Source: Triticum aestivum (lineage: Eukaryota; Streptophyta; Magnoliopsida; Poales; Poaceae). From it: a stretch of DNA of 64,000 nt. This document shows positions 11,224-21,238 of this stretch, in pieces. The notes below the pieces were generated by a model that was given only the letters and a program-made list of their open reading frames with translations, was not told where the DNA came from and ran no database searches. Each line of letters begins with the position of its first letter. The first letter of the stretch is position 1. Made by a program: the position numbers and the translations under genes. Where the stretch lies: NCBI RefSeq assembly GCF_018294505.1, contig NC_057810.1, forward strand, positions 709,503,563 through 709,567,562. Reading direction: 5' to 3'.

Positions 11224-12998
11224 TGAAAGTGAAGAACATATCCATGAAGGTGGCGGACGGCTATGCTTTAACAAATCCCCCTGAAGCAACATTCCTTTGC
11301 AATCTGATTCCAGCTGGCTATGCTCGTGTCGGGGTTGATGAAGTGATGTCAGGATATTACGAGCAAGATCTTGACATTCCTGGAGGTGACGATGAGCGCA
11401 CACTGGGAAAGGCCATACACCATCTCATTCTATGGAGAAAGGTTGCATCGTCTTTCCAAGGCCACCGACTCCTGCTCCAAGAAGTCCGTCATGTCAACCG
11501 ACTCCTGCTCCGTCAAGTCCTCCACTACGTCAGTCGACTCCTGCTCCTCCAAGTCTGCCACCGCATCAGCCTCCTCCTCCTCCTCCAAGTCCTGCATCGT
11601 GTCAGCCGACTCCTCCTCCGCCAAGTCCGGCACCGCATCAGCTGACTCCTCCTCCTCCAAGTCCGGCACCGCGTCAGCCGACTCCATCTCCTAGATCGGC
11701 ACCGGGTCAGCCGTCTCCGCCGCCCCAGCGGTCTCCATCCCCTCAGCAACAGCGGAAGAGAGGTGCCGCAGCTACGGCGGCTAGTGGCACAATAGGCAAG
11801 AAATTCAAATATGGTCCAAGCCTCAAGGCTCCTCCAATGTTACCATATGAGAGGACTGATGAGGAAACCCAACGAGATCGTGGAATCTGAAGTGCAGGCC
11901 CATGTTGCATCGAAACCGCCCCCACCACCAAAGGAGAAAGTAGCTGACAAAGTTGTAAAACACTTTATTGATAATGCACAACCGGCCGTCAAGCATAGGG
12001 ACTTAGACTATGAGCGCTCTATCGAGAATTCATATCGTGCACAAAAAGAGAAGGAATCGAGCTCGAACTCGAGCCAAGCAGTTGGCAAAAAAAAGCGGGA
12101 AAACTATTCCCCAGCTGGGAGAACAGGCAGTGCAATCGATAATCCAGTAATAACAGACGGTCATAGAAGGATGGCTAAAGAGGCTGGTGTCACTGTTTAT
12201 CAACTCCTAGGGTTCAAGGCTACCCCGAGGATTACAAATGACGAAGTAGCAAGGCAATATGTCCGCAGCCAACCTCTGGTCAGGCGTGAGGAGGTGAAGC
12301 TTCTATCAACGTGAATGTATGAATTGCATGAGTGGTACTTGAGAGAAGTAAAGGTCGATTGAGAGTCCCTCATGGTGAAATTCAAGGCAAAACATTACCA
12401 CCATTCAAAAGATCTATGGGTTGAGTTTCAAGAAATGTTTCAGCTATTCAATCAAGACACACTCAACAAATTTATCGTTAGTTGCTATTGTCTGTAAGTG
12501 ATTTCTTTATGTAATTTAAGTCTCTAGCTATCTGTGCTCGTTCATTACTTGTAATTATCCTCACTATATTCTTTTCTGTTGTATTATGCAGAATGAAGAT
12601 GTATGAAATTAAAAGAGTTGGATGCTATGGCATTGGGTTCATTGACCCAAATACCGTTAATCAAGAGACGTGGTCACAAGAATGGTCGAGAGCAGACACA
12701 GAGAGAAGTTTGCTAAAGTTTTTTAAGCGACTAAATACCGAACCAGAAATACTACTTCCTTACAACTTCGGGTGAGTGTTAGTATATCTTGTACTACAAA
12801 ATCTATTTTTGCTTATTAGATGTTAATAAGTGTAGTTGATGAGTTATGCACATGCCCGTTTAATTATATACATGTGTGCGCATGGAGTTTCCATTGGATC
12901 TTGTTAATAATTAAAGTTGACGAGGGAAAAGTTCAAGTACTGGACTCACTATATAAAGATGTTAATGAATACTCAATCGTGAGGGGAGTGGTCGACAG
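11224..12998 (+). pseudogene. CACTA-3 ORF2, exons 1-3 (plant transposon protein with Ulp1 protease domain)
   Basis: The first exon begins in a conserved domain (VGVDEVMSGYYEQ then LDIPGGDDERTLGKA). It passes a proline-rich repeat and a basic region, and ends at a donor at 12494 (GTAAGT). Exon 2 spans 12592-12771 between good acceptor and donor sites. Exon 3 (12820-12998) carries the catalytic His and Asp of a C48/Ulp1 peptidase (FHWILLIIK and VQVLDSL). Exon 1 has frameshifts near 11430 and 11870 and stops after 12311 and near 12358. The remaining exons continue at 25943. In CACTA elements this gene is the companion of the transposase; the peptidase is related to SUMO/ubiquitin-like proteases, but its substrate is unknown. 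Confidence 0.75.
11455..11745 (+). repeat. Proline-rich coding tandem repeat in CACTA-3 ORF2
   Basis: Imperfect units of about 36 bp encode PTPAPPSPPP-like peptide repeats (Cys/His-Gln-Pro-Thr-Pro...). The array is in the frame of the neighbouring coding sequence and makes a long, probably unstructured linker. Copies differ by substitutions but keep length in multiples of three. Confidence 0.7.
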
Positions 12999-13022
12999 GT
13001 AATTTCAATCATTATCGCACTA

Positions 13023-14154
13023 TGTCGATGTCAGTGTATTAAAGTAGGGGCGCTCTTTTGTACCCCTTATTTGTGCACGGCAAATCGGAGCCACACCCAC
13101 GACCACACTTAAGTAGGGCGGAAACACAGAATCAAAGCAACGCCAAGACAGAGGCATGAAGAGCAACAAGGTGAGGTGATTTCCCCCGGCGAGGCCCTTG
13201 CCGGGGAAGCCCCCATGGCCCTGGCAAGGCCCATGCCGGGGCAGCCTACCTGACGCCAGCAGGGGGCGCCGCCCCTGGGCCCCAGTTTCTCCAGCGTCAC
13301 CAGCCACGTTGGGACATGGGCTCGGGGGGCGCTTCCATGGTGGCATGCAGATCTTTGTGAAGACAAGGAACACTTCGAATCAGAAGAGTAAAAGACGACG
13401 AACCTCGGCGAGACCCTCACCGAGGAAACCCACAAGACCCACTGCAAGATCCTTGCCGGGGATGACCGCAACACCACGGCAAGACCCTTGCCGGGGCCCC
13501 GACAGGACCCTTTCTAAGGACATCCGCGAGGCCATGGCTAGGCCCACACTCGCTAGGTTTCTGCCACTGCTCCCATGCAGCTGCCAGCCCACCAGCAGGG
13601 CAGGCACCTGCGTGTCGGCACAAGGCTTCTCGGCCAACTCAGCGCGTGCCTACGTGGTGGCATGCAAATCTTTGTGAAGGCCCTACCACCGCGCCACCTC
13701 AGCAGCCTGCCAGCCTACATGGCACCACCGCCTCGCTGGCCCAGGCGCGTGTCGAGGCAGGGCGAAGCGGCGGTAAAGGGAAGGGGACACGTCAGGGGCA
13801 CATTAAATGCACCTTGTCCCGTAATGGCAAGGGATAGGCTTAATCGTAGTACCCCGATGCCACCTCCTGTGTGCCACTATGGCGACCCCCTTGCCTATAA
13901 AAGGAGGCCCAAGGCATCCACGAGAAGGATTCAGACTTTTGGACAAGTTACGCCCATTGTAGCTAGTTCAAGAACCTCAAGAACACAAATACACACATCC
14001 AAACAGGACTAAGGTATTATGCATGTCTGCGTCCCGAACCTGGGTAAACGACCCGCGTGCTTGGCTGACTGCTGATCCTGCTCTCCTCACCACCCTGTGC
14101 CCCGCAACCGTAGTAGGGATTCTTGTGATCCCATAGGTGTCGTTCCCACCGACA
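13023..14154 (+). repeat. LTR (probably solo) inserted in CACTA-3 intron
   Basis: The boundaries TGTCG...CGACA make a 5-bp inverted repeat around 1132 bp. A strong TATA box (TATAAAAG, 13896-13903) is followed about 110 bp later by the purine/CA-rich leader seen in Gypsy LTRs, so transcription would run on the plus strand. No coding region or primer site is attached, so it looks like a solo LTR. The flanks CACTA (left) and GTCGG (right) do not match, so either a target duplication has decayed or an edge was lost. The middle is GC-rich with repeated CCGGGG/AAGACCC words. Confidence 0.6.
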
Positions 14155-14160
14155 GTCGGC

Positions 14161-14525
14161 CACTACTAGGAAAAGGCCTACTAATGGCGCACCTAATTTG
14201 GCCATTAATGGCGCATCAGTGGTGCGCCATTAGTGCCACGCCATTAGTATATTTTACTAATGGCGCACCACTAGTGCGCCATTACTATCTGGTATACTAA
14301 TGGCGGACCACAGATGCGCCATTAGTATATACAACAATGCGCCATTAGTATGCCTCACAGGGGGCCATGTATACCGAGGTGCTTTGGCATACTAATGGCG
14401 CACAACAACAAGATGCGCCATTAGTAACTTCGGCATACTAATGACGCACTGTTTAATGATGCGCCATTAGTATCCTTTGGCATACTAATGGCGCACTGTG
14501 ATGTGATGCGCCATTAGTATGAATA
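14161..14525. repeat. Left TIR and subterminal repeats of CACTA-1
   Basis: After the terminal repeat, units of ACTAATGGCGCACC alternate with their reverse complement GGTGCGCCATTAGT, spaced 10-20 bp so that each pair can form a hairpin. In En/Spm-type elements such subterminal repeats bind the element-encoded TnpA-like protein; that role is assumed here by analogy. Confidence 0.9.
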
Positions 14526-14638
14526 TTAGGTTTTTTTATTTTTTTATTTTCTGTTTTTTGCACAGGTTACAAAATGTATAATTGGACAAAATATAGACAG
14601 CACACATCAACAATAGATTCATCGAATACAATAGAAGA

Positions 14639-14706
14639 TTAGTCTCTGAATACAATTCATCATATTAGTCTCTGAATACAATTCATCATATTAGTCTCCG
14701 AATTGA
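14639..14706. repeat. Short tandem repeat near CACTA-1 left end
   Basis: Two full copies and one partial copy of a 28-bp unit containing ATTAGTCTCTGAATACAATT. The stretch 14526-14796 is otherwise AT-rich and holds no gene; it is the 3' flank of the tiny ORF. Confidence 0.75.
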
Positions 14707-14796
14707 AAAGACCGAACAAAGATAGAACATTATATTACAAGTCTCGAGACCGCGAGTAGCGAGTTTGTCTTCACATTACAAGTCGATATCGATCAT

Positions 14797-15051
14797 CTAA
14801 ACTACCATCACATAGAAGAGAGCTGCGGTCATCACGATGAGCATCATCACGATGAAACTCGTCTTCATCCGGTTCCTCCAACGCTCCCTCCCCTCTCCCG
14901 CTAGATAGCGGGCGTATCTAGATTCGGCCTCGGCCCTAGTGGTGTACCCTTTGTAACTGTTACCGCTGAATCGGTGAACCTGTCTCCGACACTCCTCCCA
15001 GTCGTCGTAGACTCCGGGAACCTTACCCTTGTACACGACATACGACGGCAT
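14797..15051 (-). CDS. Small protein: RNase H1 hybrid-binding-like domain plus C-terminal membrane segment
   Basis: The product is 84 residues. Residues 3-52 (YVVYKGKVPGVYDDW ... YKGYTTRAEAESRY) match the N-terminal RNase H1 / caulimovirus viroplasmin-like fold: the YxVxxGxxPGVYxxW start, the central Gly-rich turn and the KGYxxxxEA end. A basic stretch (GRERWRNRMK) and one hydrophobic helix (about residues 64-84) follow, a tail-anchor arrangement. No RNase H catalytic domain is present. It lies between ORF2 and the left terminus, on the same strand. A related, frameshifted version occupies the same place in CACTA-2, which argues that it is a real gene. Binding to RNA:DNA hybrids or dsRNA and membrane anchoring are predictions. 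Confidence 0.75.
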   Translation of the reverse strand: MPSYVVYKGKVPGVYDDWEECRRQVHRFSGNSYKGYTTRAEAESRYARYLAGEGRERWRNRMKTSFIVMMLIVMTAALFYVMVV

Positions 15052-15289
15052 CGCTATGCACTAGCCAAACGAAACGTTAGTACCAATTCACAGACAATAC
15101 ATAAGCAATATATAAGTATGCAATAGAACGATCGGAAGAGAAAAGCAAGACATTAATAGCATCGATTACATCTAAGTTGAACGACTCTCGAAACCAAAGA
15201 GACATACTACAAGTTCATTAAAGTTTAATTACAACATGAGCCAATCGATGTTTCAGAACTAGACACAGCATCACTGCTTTCGACTCGAC

Positions 15290-18200
15290 TCAAGGGACCG
15301 GAGCGTGGATGAAGCCGCCGTCTATCGTGGGAGTCATGAAAGAACGGGCGTTGTCAGCCTGCATTTGTAGCATTGTGTCGATGTCACTGTTGGACGGTTG
15401 ATTTCTGAGGTAGAACTGCCCCGAGGTACGAAGGACATCTTGATGGATGATTTCCGCAAACTCCGACTGGATGCGAAAGAATTCTTGTCTGATGTCCGCG
15501 TCCTGGATTGCCGACACGCTCGCGGCCCAATCTTTGAGTTTACTCGGTAGCAGAAGTTGATGATGGTCCCGTACGATCGCCCGCATGTGATGGATGGCGT
15601 AGTAGGCACCCTTCTGACCGCCAGGCGGCTGCTTGACGCAGCAGAACATCGTATTGTGGGAGAACACGTGCTTGCCGTACTTACGAATAGGCCTGGTGAA
15701 GGTGCCTCCAGATTTGGCGTAGCCGGGGAGAACATCATCAAGAACCTTCTTGACATTTGTGTAGTCTACGTTCGACTGACGGTCCGGGTCGAAATACGTG
15801 GCCATGGAATATTTGGGGCTTAGGAGGATGAGCGTGCAATGTGTGTCACTGCAGAAAACACGGAATGTTAAAAGAAAAACGATCGAAATCTAAGAATTCA
15901 TATGTTACGGGCCGGTTGAGGGGAGGACTTACTCGGGAAAGTAAGGCACGAGGAAGTTATCCTTATCTTGGTTTGCCAGAATGACGCCTTCGAGGTAAGA
16001 ACTCGCGACTTGCCGGTCCCCAGCGCTGCCCAAGATCTTGGCACACATGTAGAAGGGGTCGACTATCACGATGTCCGGGGTCTTGTCGCGAATGATCCGC
16101 ATCTCCATACTCAGCGAAAATAGCCGAACGAAGGTGTAGTGCAGCGGATGAAGGTTCAACATAGCGTGGATGTCATCAAACCGCAGGACGATCGTACGCC
16201 CGATGGAGTTATCCACAAAGCCCTTGCCCTCTGGCACCTTGGCCGTGAAAACCGGGTATGCCACATCCTTCTCTCTGAGACGCCGCTTCTCCAAAGAAAG
16301 AACACTGTCATGCAGACTCCGCATAGCACCGGTTGCAGCATTGAGCATATTTGTCGGTAGCATCGCCCTACCCGCCACATGCACCCTCCTCGAGATATCC
16401 TTAGGTGAAGGTGGCCCGTCCTGAGCACGGATCGTACTTGGTGCCGGCTGGCTTGCACCCTTGTTAGTCTTTCTTTTGCGTGCCTTCTTCTTCTCCTATA
16501 ATGGGACCGAGTTCTGCTCACAGACCGCCTTCTTGAGTGTGTTGGGGCTGATAATATTTTGCACCTCGCCTATCTGAGGCTCGGTGAAGTCGGCAGCTGG
16601 AGGCGTCTCCTGAGAGCTGAACGGCAGACGACGCCTGTTGCAACTTGGCTTCTCCGCGGTACTAGCTAGATCGCGCACGTCTTTTGTTGGGTTGGGTTCT
16701 TGAGAAGGAGGCCCCATGAAGTCGCCATCGTACCCATGTTCAGCAAAGTACTGATCGACGTTGCCAAATGTATCGTCGTCGTCGTCGTTCTGATCCTGTG
16801 CCATATGCATGTTTGGATCCAGTGGCATAGGGATGTCCGGCACCGTTGCGGCGGTCTTGCCATGGGGCCGACTTGGCGCCGGCACGACTGGCGGTGTTGT
16901 CTTTGGGGTGGTGTCCCCCGCCCCCAAACGAATCTGGCTCTTCGGCCAAAGCAGGGGCCAGCTCAGGCAGGCGCTGAGGGTCATCACGTCATCATCGTCG
17001 GCCCCGACGGGTCGAATCGGAGGTAACAACTCGTCGCAGCCTGGCAGCACCCGAACCAGTTCAACCCTAAACAAGTTGGGTGGCATCTGGGTACCGTGGA
17101 ACAAGGGGTTGCCCGGTTGAACGATTTTGCCCTTGGCGACATCGACCAACTCGTTGTTCACGAAGTGCAGGAGAGTGCACGGAACGTCGGCGGCGCCCTG
17201 CGAAAACATGTAGGGCGTCAGGGATGCCCAGTCAAAGGCAAGGAGATGAAGTCCTCGGCCGAGAGAGGCTTAATTAGTTACCGTGATGATGGCGTCGAGC
17301 TCGGCTAATGTCGAGGCACCGCCAACGGCGGGCGTGCAGTTGACGGAGGGGCCGCTTGCTGCAGAGGTGCCGGCCGGCGTACACCCGGGTGCATTAAGCT
17401 CCCGTGCCGGCGTCGGAGACACCAATGCCGCCTCCGCCGGAGACACCAATGGCCCCGCCATCGCATTCTGCGAGTTGCTGGCCGTGAAGCTAGGAATCGG
17501 GGGCGGCCCCTGTTGGCCGCCCGCAATCCACGCACTCAACCCCTCGATCAAGGTAGGCACAATGGCGGAGATCGTCGCTCCGAGTTGTTGTTGCACTTGC
17601 TCTTGGACAATCTCCGGAATCCGCGCCACCTGTGCCTTGAGTTCTTGAACCTCGCGCGCCTGGCTTTCCGAGCTGGTCTTTTTCTCCTTCCGCACACCAG
17701 CGGTATAGTATGACCCCCATTTTGTGGACAAGCCTTTGCCGGCCACACGACCAGCTGACGTCGGCTTACTGAGCTTATCCTTGTTCTTCATTACATTCAA
17801 CGCCCTATTTAGAGTGGTGTCCCAAGGGTTGCTCTTAGTCGACCCCGCGCTACTGCTTTCAGTCGCCTGCGGAAGGAATGTGAACCATTTAGAAATTTGG
17901 CTTCATTAATTAGAATGCAACCATATGGAGCTAATTACGCGGGGGTGTATTCCTTACCAGAACAAGCTCAAGCGCCCTGGTCTTCGGATCCGTGGTAAGC
18001 TCCTTTGTTATCGGGTCCTCCTTGTACCGGGCCCTGACATAGTTCCTGGTCTGCTTGTTACCGCTGTATTTCTCGAAGCGGGGCGGTAGGCCTTGCTCGG
18101 CACGCTCCGCGTCCTCCTTGTCCCATATAGGCTCCGCCACTCTGTAACCGCCGGGACCGAGTTTGTGTTCCCCTAAGTTCAACTCCCGCATTTCTTTCCC

Positions 18201-18891
18201 CCACTGACTTGATTCGGAGTTTGCGGTGCTCGAGCAATTGATCTTGAAGTCGTTGTAGTCATCTTCGGTGATCGAAGGATTTTTCTCCTTGATCTTCTCA
18301 TAACTCTCACCTTTCTCGATCATTCTCTTCACATTGCTTTTCCAAGTAGACAGGGCCTTGCTCATCTTCGTGAGGGCAGCATTGTTCACTTTATTCCCTT
18401 TGAGGCTTGTGTTTTCAAAATTCAGCGGGGAACTTGTATCGTTCGTGCAGCTTCGTGAAGAGGAGGTTGCGCAAATTCCCTCGGTCAGGATGCCTCAGGT
18501 TCTCGGTGTTGATCGAGACGGTGCTCCGGAGAATGCACCCGAGCTGAAGCGAGTACCCCTTGACTATTCGTTCGGGCGCCGTTGGATTCCCGTCGGAGTC
18601 CACTTCAGTAACTTCCTCCTTGAGGGTGCGGAGCACGGTCGGGCGCCGGTCCTTCCGTTGCCTCTTCGGTTGGCTGCCATCTGTGCGTGCGCCGCCATCA
18701 TCAGTGGTGGCATCCTCGGCGGCACCATCAGTGGTGGCATCAGTGGGGTCATCCTCGGCGGTACCATCAGTGGTCTCAGGATCGGTGGGGAAGGCGGCGT
18801 CCTCATACAAGTGAGGTTGTTCCTCCATCTCCTGGGACAGCTTCCAGAATGCCTTGCCGCCCGAACCCCCGGCCTCATCGTTGTTGGCCAT
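15290..18891 (-). pseudogene. CACTA-1 ORF2: four-exon gene with degenerate Ulp1-like C-terminus
   Basis: The start is MANNDEAGGSGG at 18891. Exon a (17958-18891) has an acidic N-terminus, a basic KRQRKDRR segment and a GCILRSTVSINTE block. Exon b is 17282-17866 (coiled coil, REVQELKAQVARI), exon c 15933-17197, exon d 15290-15848. The introns (17867-17957, 17198-17281, 15849-15932) are 84-91 bp with GT..AG ends. Exon c/d resembles the C48 fold (FVDNSIGRTIVLRFDDI; LILLSPKYSMATYFDP), but the catalytic Cys position is Gly (QKGAYY). A one-base shift near 18416-18422 and a TAG at 16496-16498 break it. It is probably the companion protein of the transposase. Confidence 0.75.
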
Positions 18892-18949
18892 GTTTCTCTC
18901 TAAATAGGAACAAAGTTGGTTATTGTCAAGGAACAAGATCATGGTCTCA

Positions 18950-19080
18950 TCATTTAGGGTTTGTCGACACCGAGGCATCCTAAAAGCTAAGCTTTTATCA
19001 TTGAGGGTTTTTCGACGCCGAGGCACCCTAAAAGCCTAAGCTTTCATCATTAGTCACAAGTACCCCGGCCCATGCATTAG
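18950..19080. repeat. Two-copy ~50-bp repeat and duplicated AGTCACAAGTACCCC
   Basis: The segments at 18954-19003 and 19004-19053 are near-copies sharing GACACCGAGGCATCCTAAAA-type sequence, followed by two copies of TTAGTCACAAGTACCCC. They lie just upstream of the ORF2 start codon, in what should be its leader intron. Confidence 0.6.
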
Positions 19081-19086
19081 TCACAA

Positions 19087-19178
19087 GTACCCCATATGTC
19101 CTATTTTTAGCAAAGTCATGCTAAAATTCACGGAAAATTTCAGCATGACCTTTGCTGAAAATAGGACATATGGAGTAC
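19087..19178. repeat. Long near-perfect palindrome upstream of CACTA-1 ORF2
   Basis: The arms 19087-19128 and 19136-19178 are inverted copies (about 39 of 43 positions match) around a 7-base loop. The outer bases read GTACCCCATATGTCC on the left and GGACATATGGAGTAC on the right. The right arm overlaps the conserved leader block. Transcribed, it would fold into a stable hairpin. A weaker palindrome occupies the same place in CACTA-2. Confidence 0.8.
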
Positions 19179-19230
19179 CCGAATTTGCTGGAACGGAAGT
19201 TAATCGACATTCCAGCAAACTCAAGGGCCT
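19139..19230 (-). promoter_or_regulatory. Conserved leader block, copy 1 (upstream of CACTA-1 ORF2)
   Basis: The plus-strand text contains AGCATGACCTTTGCTGAAAA, then ATAGGACATAT, then GGAACGGAAGTTAATCGACA and TTCCAGCAAA. The same words in the same order occur upstream of the CACTA-1 transposase and of both CACTA-2 genes. It lies about 250 bp before the ORF2 start, just beyond a plausible splice acceptor, so it probably sits in a leader intron. Confidence 0.65.
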
Positions 19231-20084
19231 CTCGGGTGGACAAGGCAAAAAAGGCCTCCATCACAACATGGAAAATACATTGGCATGTGAAGAGGTGAAA
19301 CAATATATGCATCTCCAAGCAGTATCATTCAACATTTTGGACAAACCACTACAAGCAACATGAGACACTGAAAACAATTGCTACCAATGAATCTACACTT
19401 CTATAAGAAAATAAATCAGAAACTTAGTCTGTCATCATTAGGCAGCCACCATTAGTTATTCCGTTATGTTAAAGCAGAAATAGAAAAATAGACTGAAAAC
19501 ACTAAAATCAGAAACTTAGTGCATGATACAGATGCAAAGTAGGTTCAAAGACAAATGAAGACCATATGGTAAGTACAGCAAGCGAAATAGGATCACCAAC
19601 TAATAGCTGAATGAAAGGCATATATATGACAGGCATATTTTCCGGCTACAAAGTGTTGTGGCAAATATGCCAGGCACCACAATGTGATCACACAAACAAA
19701 ATAGCCTCAAACCAGTTATTCTCGCATGATAATATGAAAATGCATATGGCACTGCCAAATTATACTATCCATATTTCGGTATAATGTCATTATTCCATAC
19801 AGCAGGCAGCACTGTCACCACAAATCAGTTATTCTAGCATAATATAAATACGCAGAACAGAAGCAACAATTTACATTTCTGCATACGGCGTTGCCAATTT
19901 TTTTCTATCCATGTTTCAATTTGATGCCATCACTCCATTCAGCAAGCAGCATTGTAACAAAAAGAAATTCTAGGCGCAAATTTCTTCAGAATGAAATTAA
20001 GTTAGTGAAACTGTCACACATTTCTTCACAATGAACAGATTTATACTATCTATCAGCAAGTAAATTATGCCATTTGAACAGATT
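19231..20084. other. AT-rich stretch, no gene
   Basis: No reading frame, repeat or domain is supported. By position it would be the rest of the ORF2 leader intron of CACTA-1. Confidence 0.5.
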
Positions 20085-20545
20085 TGAACAGCGAGGGGGA
20101 GAGGGGGAGAGGAGGAGGGGGAGCTCACGGGGGCGGTGGTGTGGACGGTGCGACGAGGTGGGGCGACGAGGTCCGGGTGGTGGTGGTACGACGAGGTCCG
20201 GGAGGCGACGAGGTCCGGGTGGTGGTGGTGCTCCGGCGACGGTGGTGTTGACGGGGCGGCGTCCGGGCCACTGGCGACGAGGGCGGCGAGGCGATGGCGT
20301 CCAACGAGGTGGGGCGACAGGGAGAGCGGCGCCGAGGAGACGAGGATGACGGGGCGGCGGGGAGGCGGCGTCGGGAGAGGAGAGGGCGGCGTCGCGGCGT
20401 CGGGGCGTTGGGGCGGAGACGAGGACGACGGGGCGGCGTCAAGGCGGCGTCGAGGCGGCGGGGCAGCAGCGTCGGGAGAGGAGAGGGGAAGGGGATCGAG
20501 GGCGAGGGCGAGGGAGAGAGAGGGGATAGGTTTGGGCCGGGGAGG
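20085..20545 (-). promoter_or_regulatory. Purine/GC-rich putative leader exon of CACTA-1 ORF2
   Basis: A sharp GC island made of GGCGGCG, GAGGACGACG and GGGGAGAGG words, pyrimidine-rich on the ORF2 sense strand. Long open frames exist on both strands because stops are rare in such DNA; none is believable as protein. It sits between a subterminal-type repeat cluster and the ORF2 leader, as the equivalent island does in CACTA-2 (46555-46900). A 5' untranslated exon or core promoter is the best guess. Confidence 0.4.
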
Positions 20546-20564
20546 AAATATGGATGGGGGCGGC

Positions 20565-20655
20565 ACAATACTAATGGCCCACCACCCCTCGGTGCGCCAT
20601 AAGTACATCCATACTAATGGCACACCTCGCCCTGGTGCGCCATTAGTATTTTTTT
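20565..20655. repeat. Internal cluster of subterminal-type repeats in CACTA-1
   Basis: Units ACTAATGGCCCACC / GGTGCGCCATAAGT and ACTAATGGCACACC / GGTGCGCCATTAGTA repeat the terminal motif some 6 kb from the left end and 5 kb from the right end, between the two genes. CACTA-2 has its own motif in the equivalent position. Confidence 0.85.
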
Positions 20656-20700
20656 TGATTTCTGCTCGAGCCAACAGGTTATCTTCCACCTGACCTGATC

Positions 20701-20797
20701 CACATCAAGTTCCCTCTACTAGCTCGACTGATCAGCAGCCAGTTCTCACACCAGGAGGTCCTGGGTTCGATTCCCAGGCTCCACAATTTTTTTATGC
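20701..20797 (+). other. tRNA-like / SINE-like Pol III promoter remnant
   Basis: A perfect B-box (GGTTCGATTCC, 20764-20774) lies in a 6-bp T-arm-like stem (CCTGGG ... CCCAGG). An A-box-like TAGCTCGACTGATCAG lies about 45 bp upstream, and a run of seven T follows the T-arm. The A-box is imperfect and no complete cloverleaf can be drawn, so this is a tRNA-derived remnant rather than a tRNA gene. Confidence 0.4.
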
Positions 20798-20924
20798 ATT
20801 TAAAATGCTGTTTGATACTTATTTGTGTTTAAATATGTTCAAACTTGTTTAAATCATACAGTAATATTTTTTTATAAGACAGTAATAATTTTTTAAAAAT
20901 ATCATCAAACAGTAATGCCGGTGG

Positions 20925-21110
20925 AGCGGGGGAGGGTGCGGGGGGTGCGGGGGGTCGGCGGCGGCGGTTGAGTAGGGGAGGGGTGTGCGGGGGGTCGGCG
21001 GCGGCGGTTGAGTAGGGGAATCGAGGGTGCGGGGGGTCGGCGGCGGCGGCCGGTGGACCGGGGGGTGCTCGGCGGCGAGGGGGACCGGATCTGGCGAGGT
21101 GGGATAGCGA
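20925..21110. repeat. GC-rich short tandem repeats downstream of CACTA-1 transposase
   Basis: GGGGGTGCGGGGGGTCGGCGG-like units and GCGGCGGTTGAGTAGGGG recur two to three times. This is 130-310 bp past the transposase stop. No protein is supported; the flanking DNA up to 21238 is also non-coding. Confidence 0.6.
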
Positions 21111-21238
21111 TCGAGATGGAGGGGGATCGAGATCGAGTGTCCATGAAATTTAAAAATATTCATGATAGTTCAAAAAGTGCCCATGAAATACAATCGAGAA
21201 ATGAAGGCTACGATTTAAATACAATCGATCTTAGCTAG

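Noticed and set aside
13018..13022. CACTA pentamer at the left edge of the LTR at 13023
   Set aside because: It is not the end of a transposon; it is intron sequence, and no matching duplication exists on the right side.
20136..20693. Long open frames on both strands of the CACTA-1 GC island
   Set aside because: Low-complexity Gly/Arg or Pro/Ser translations caused by GC-rich repeats lacking stops.
20701..20797. Functional tRNA gene
   Set aside because: T-arm and B-box are good, but no acceptor stem or consistent anticodon arm can be formed.
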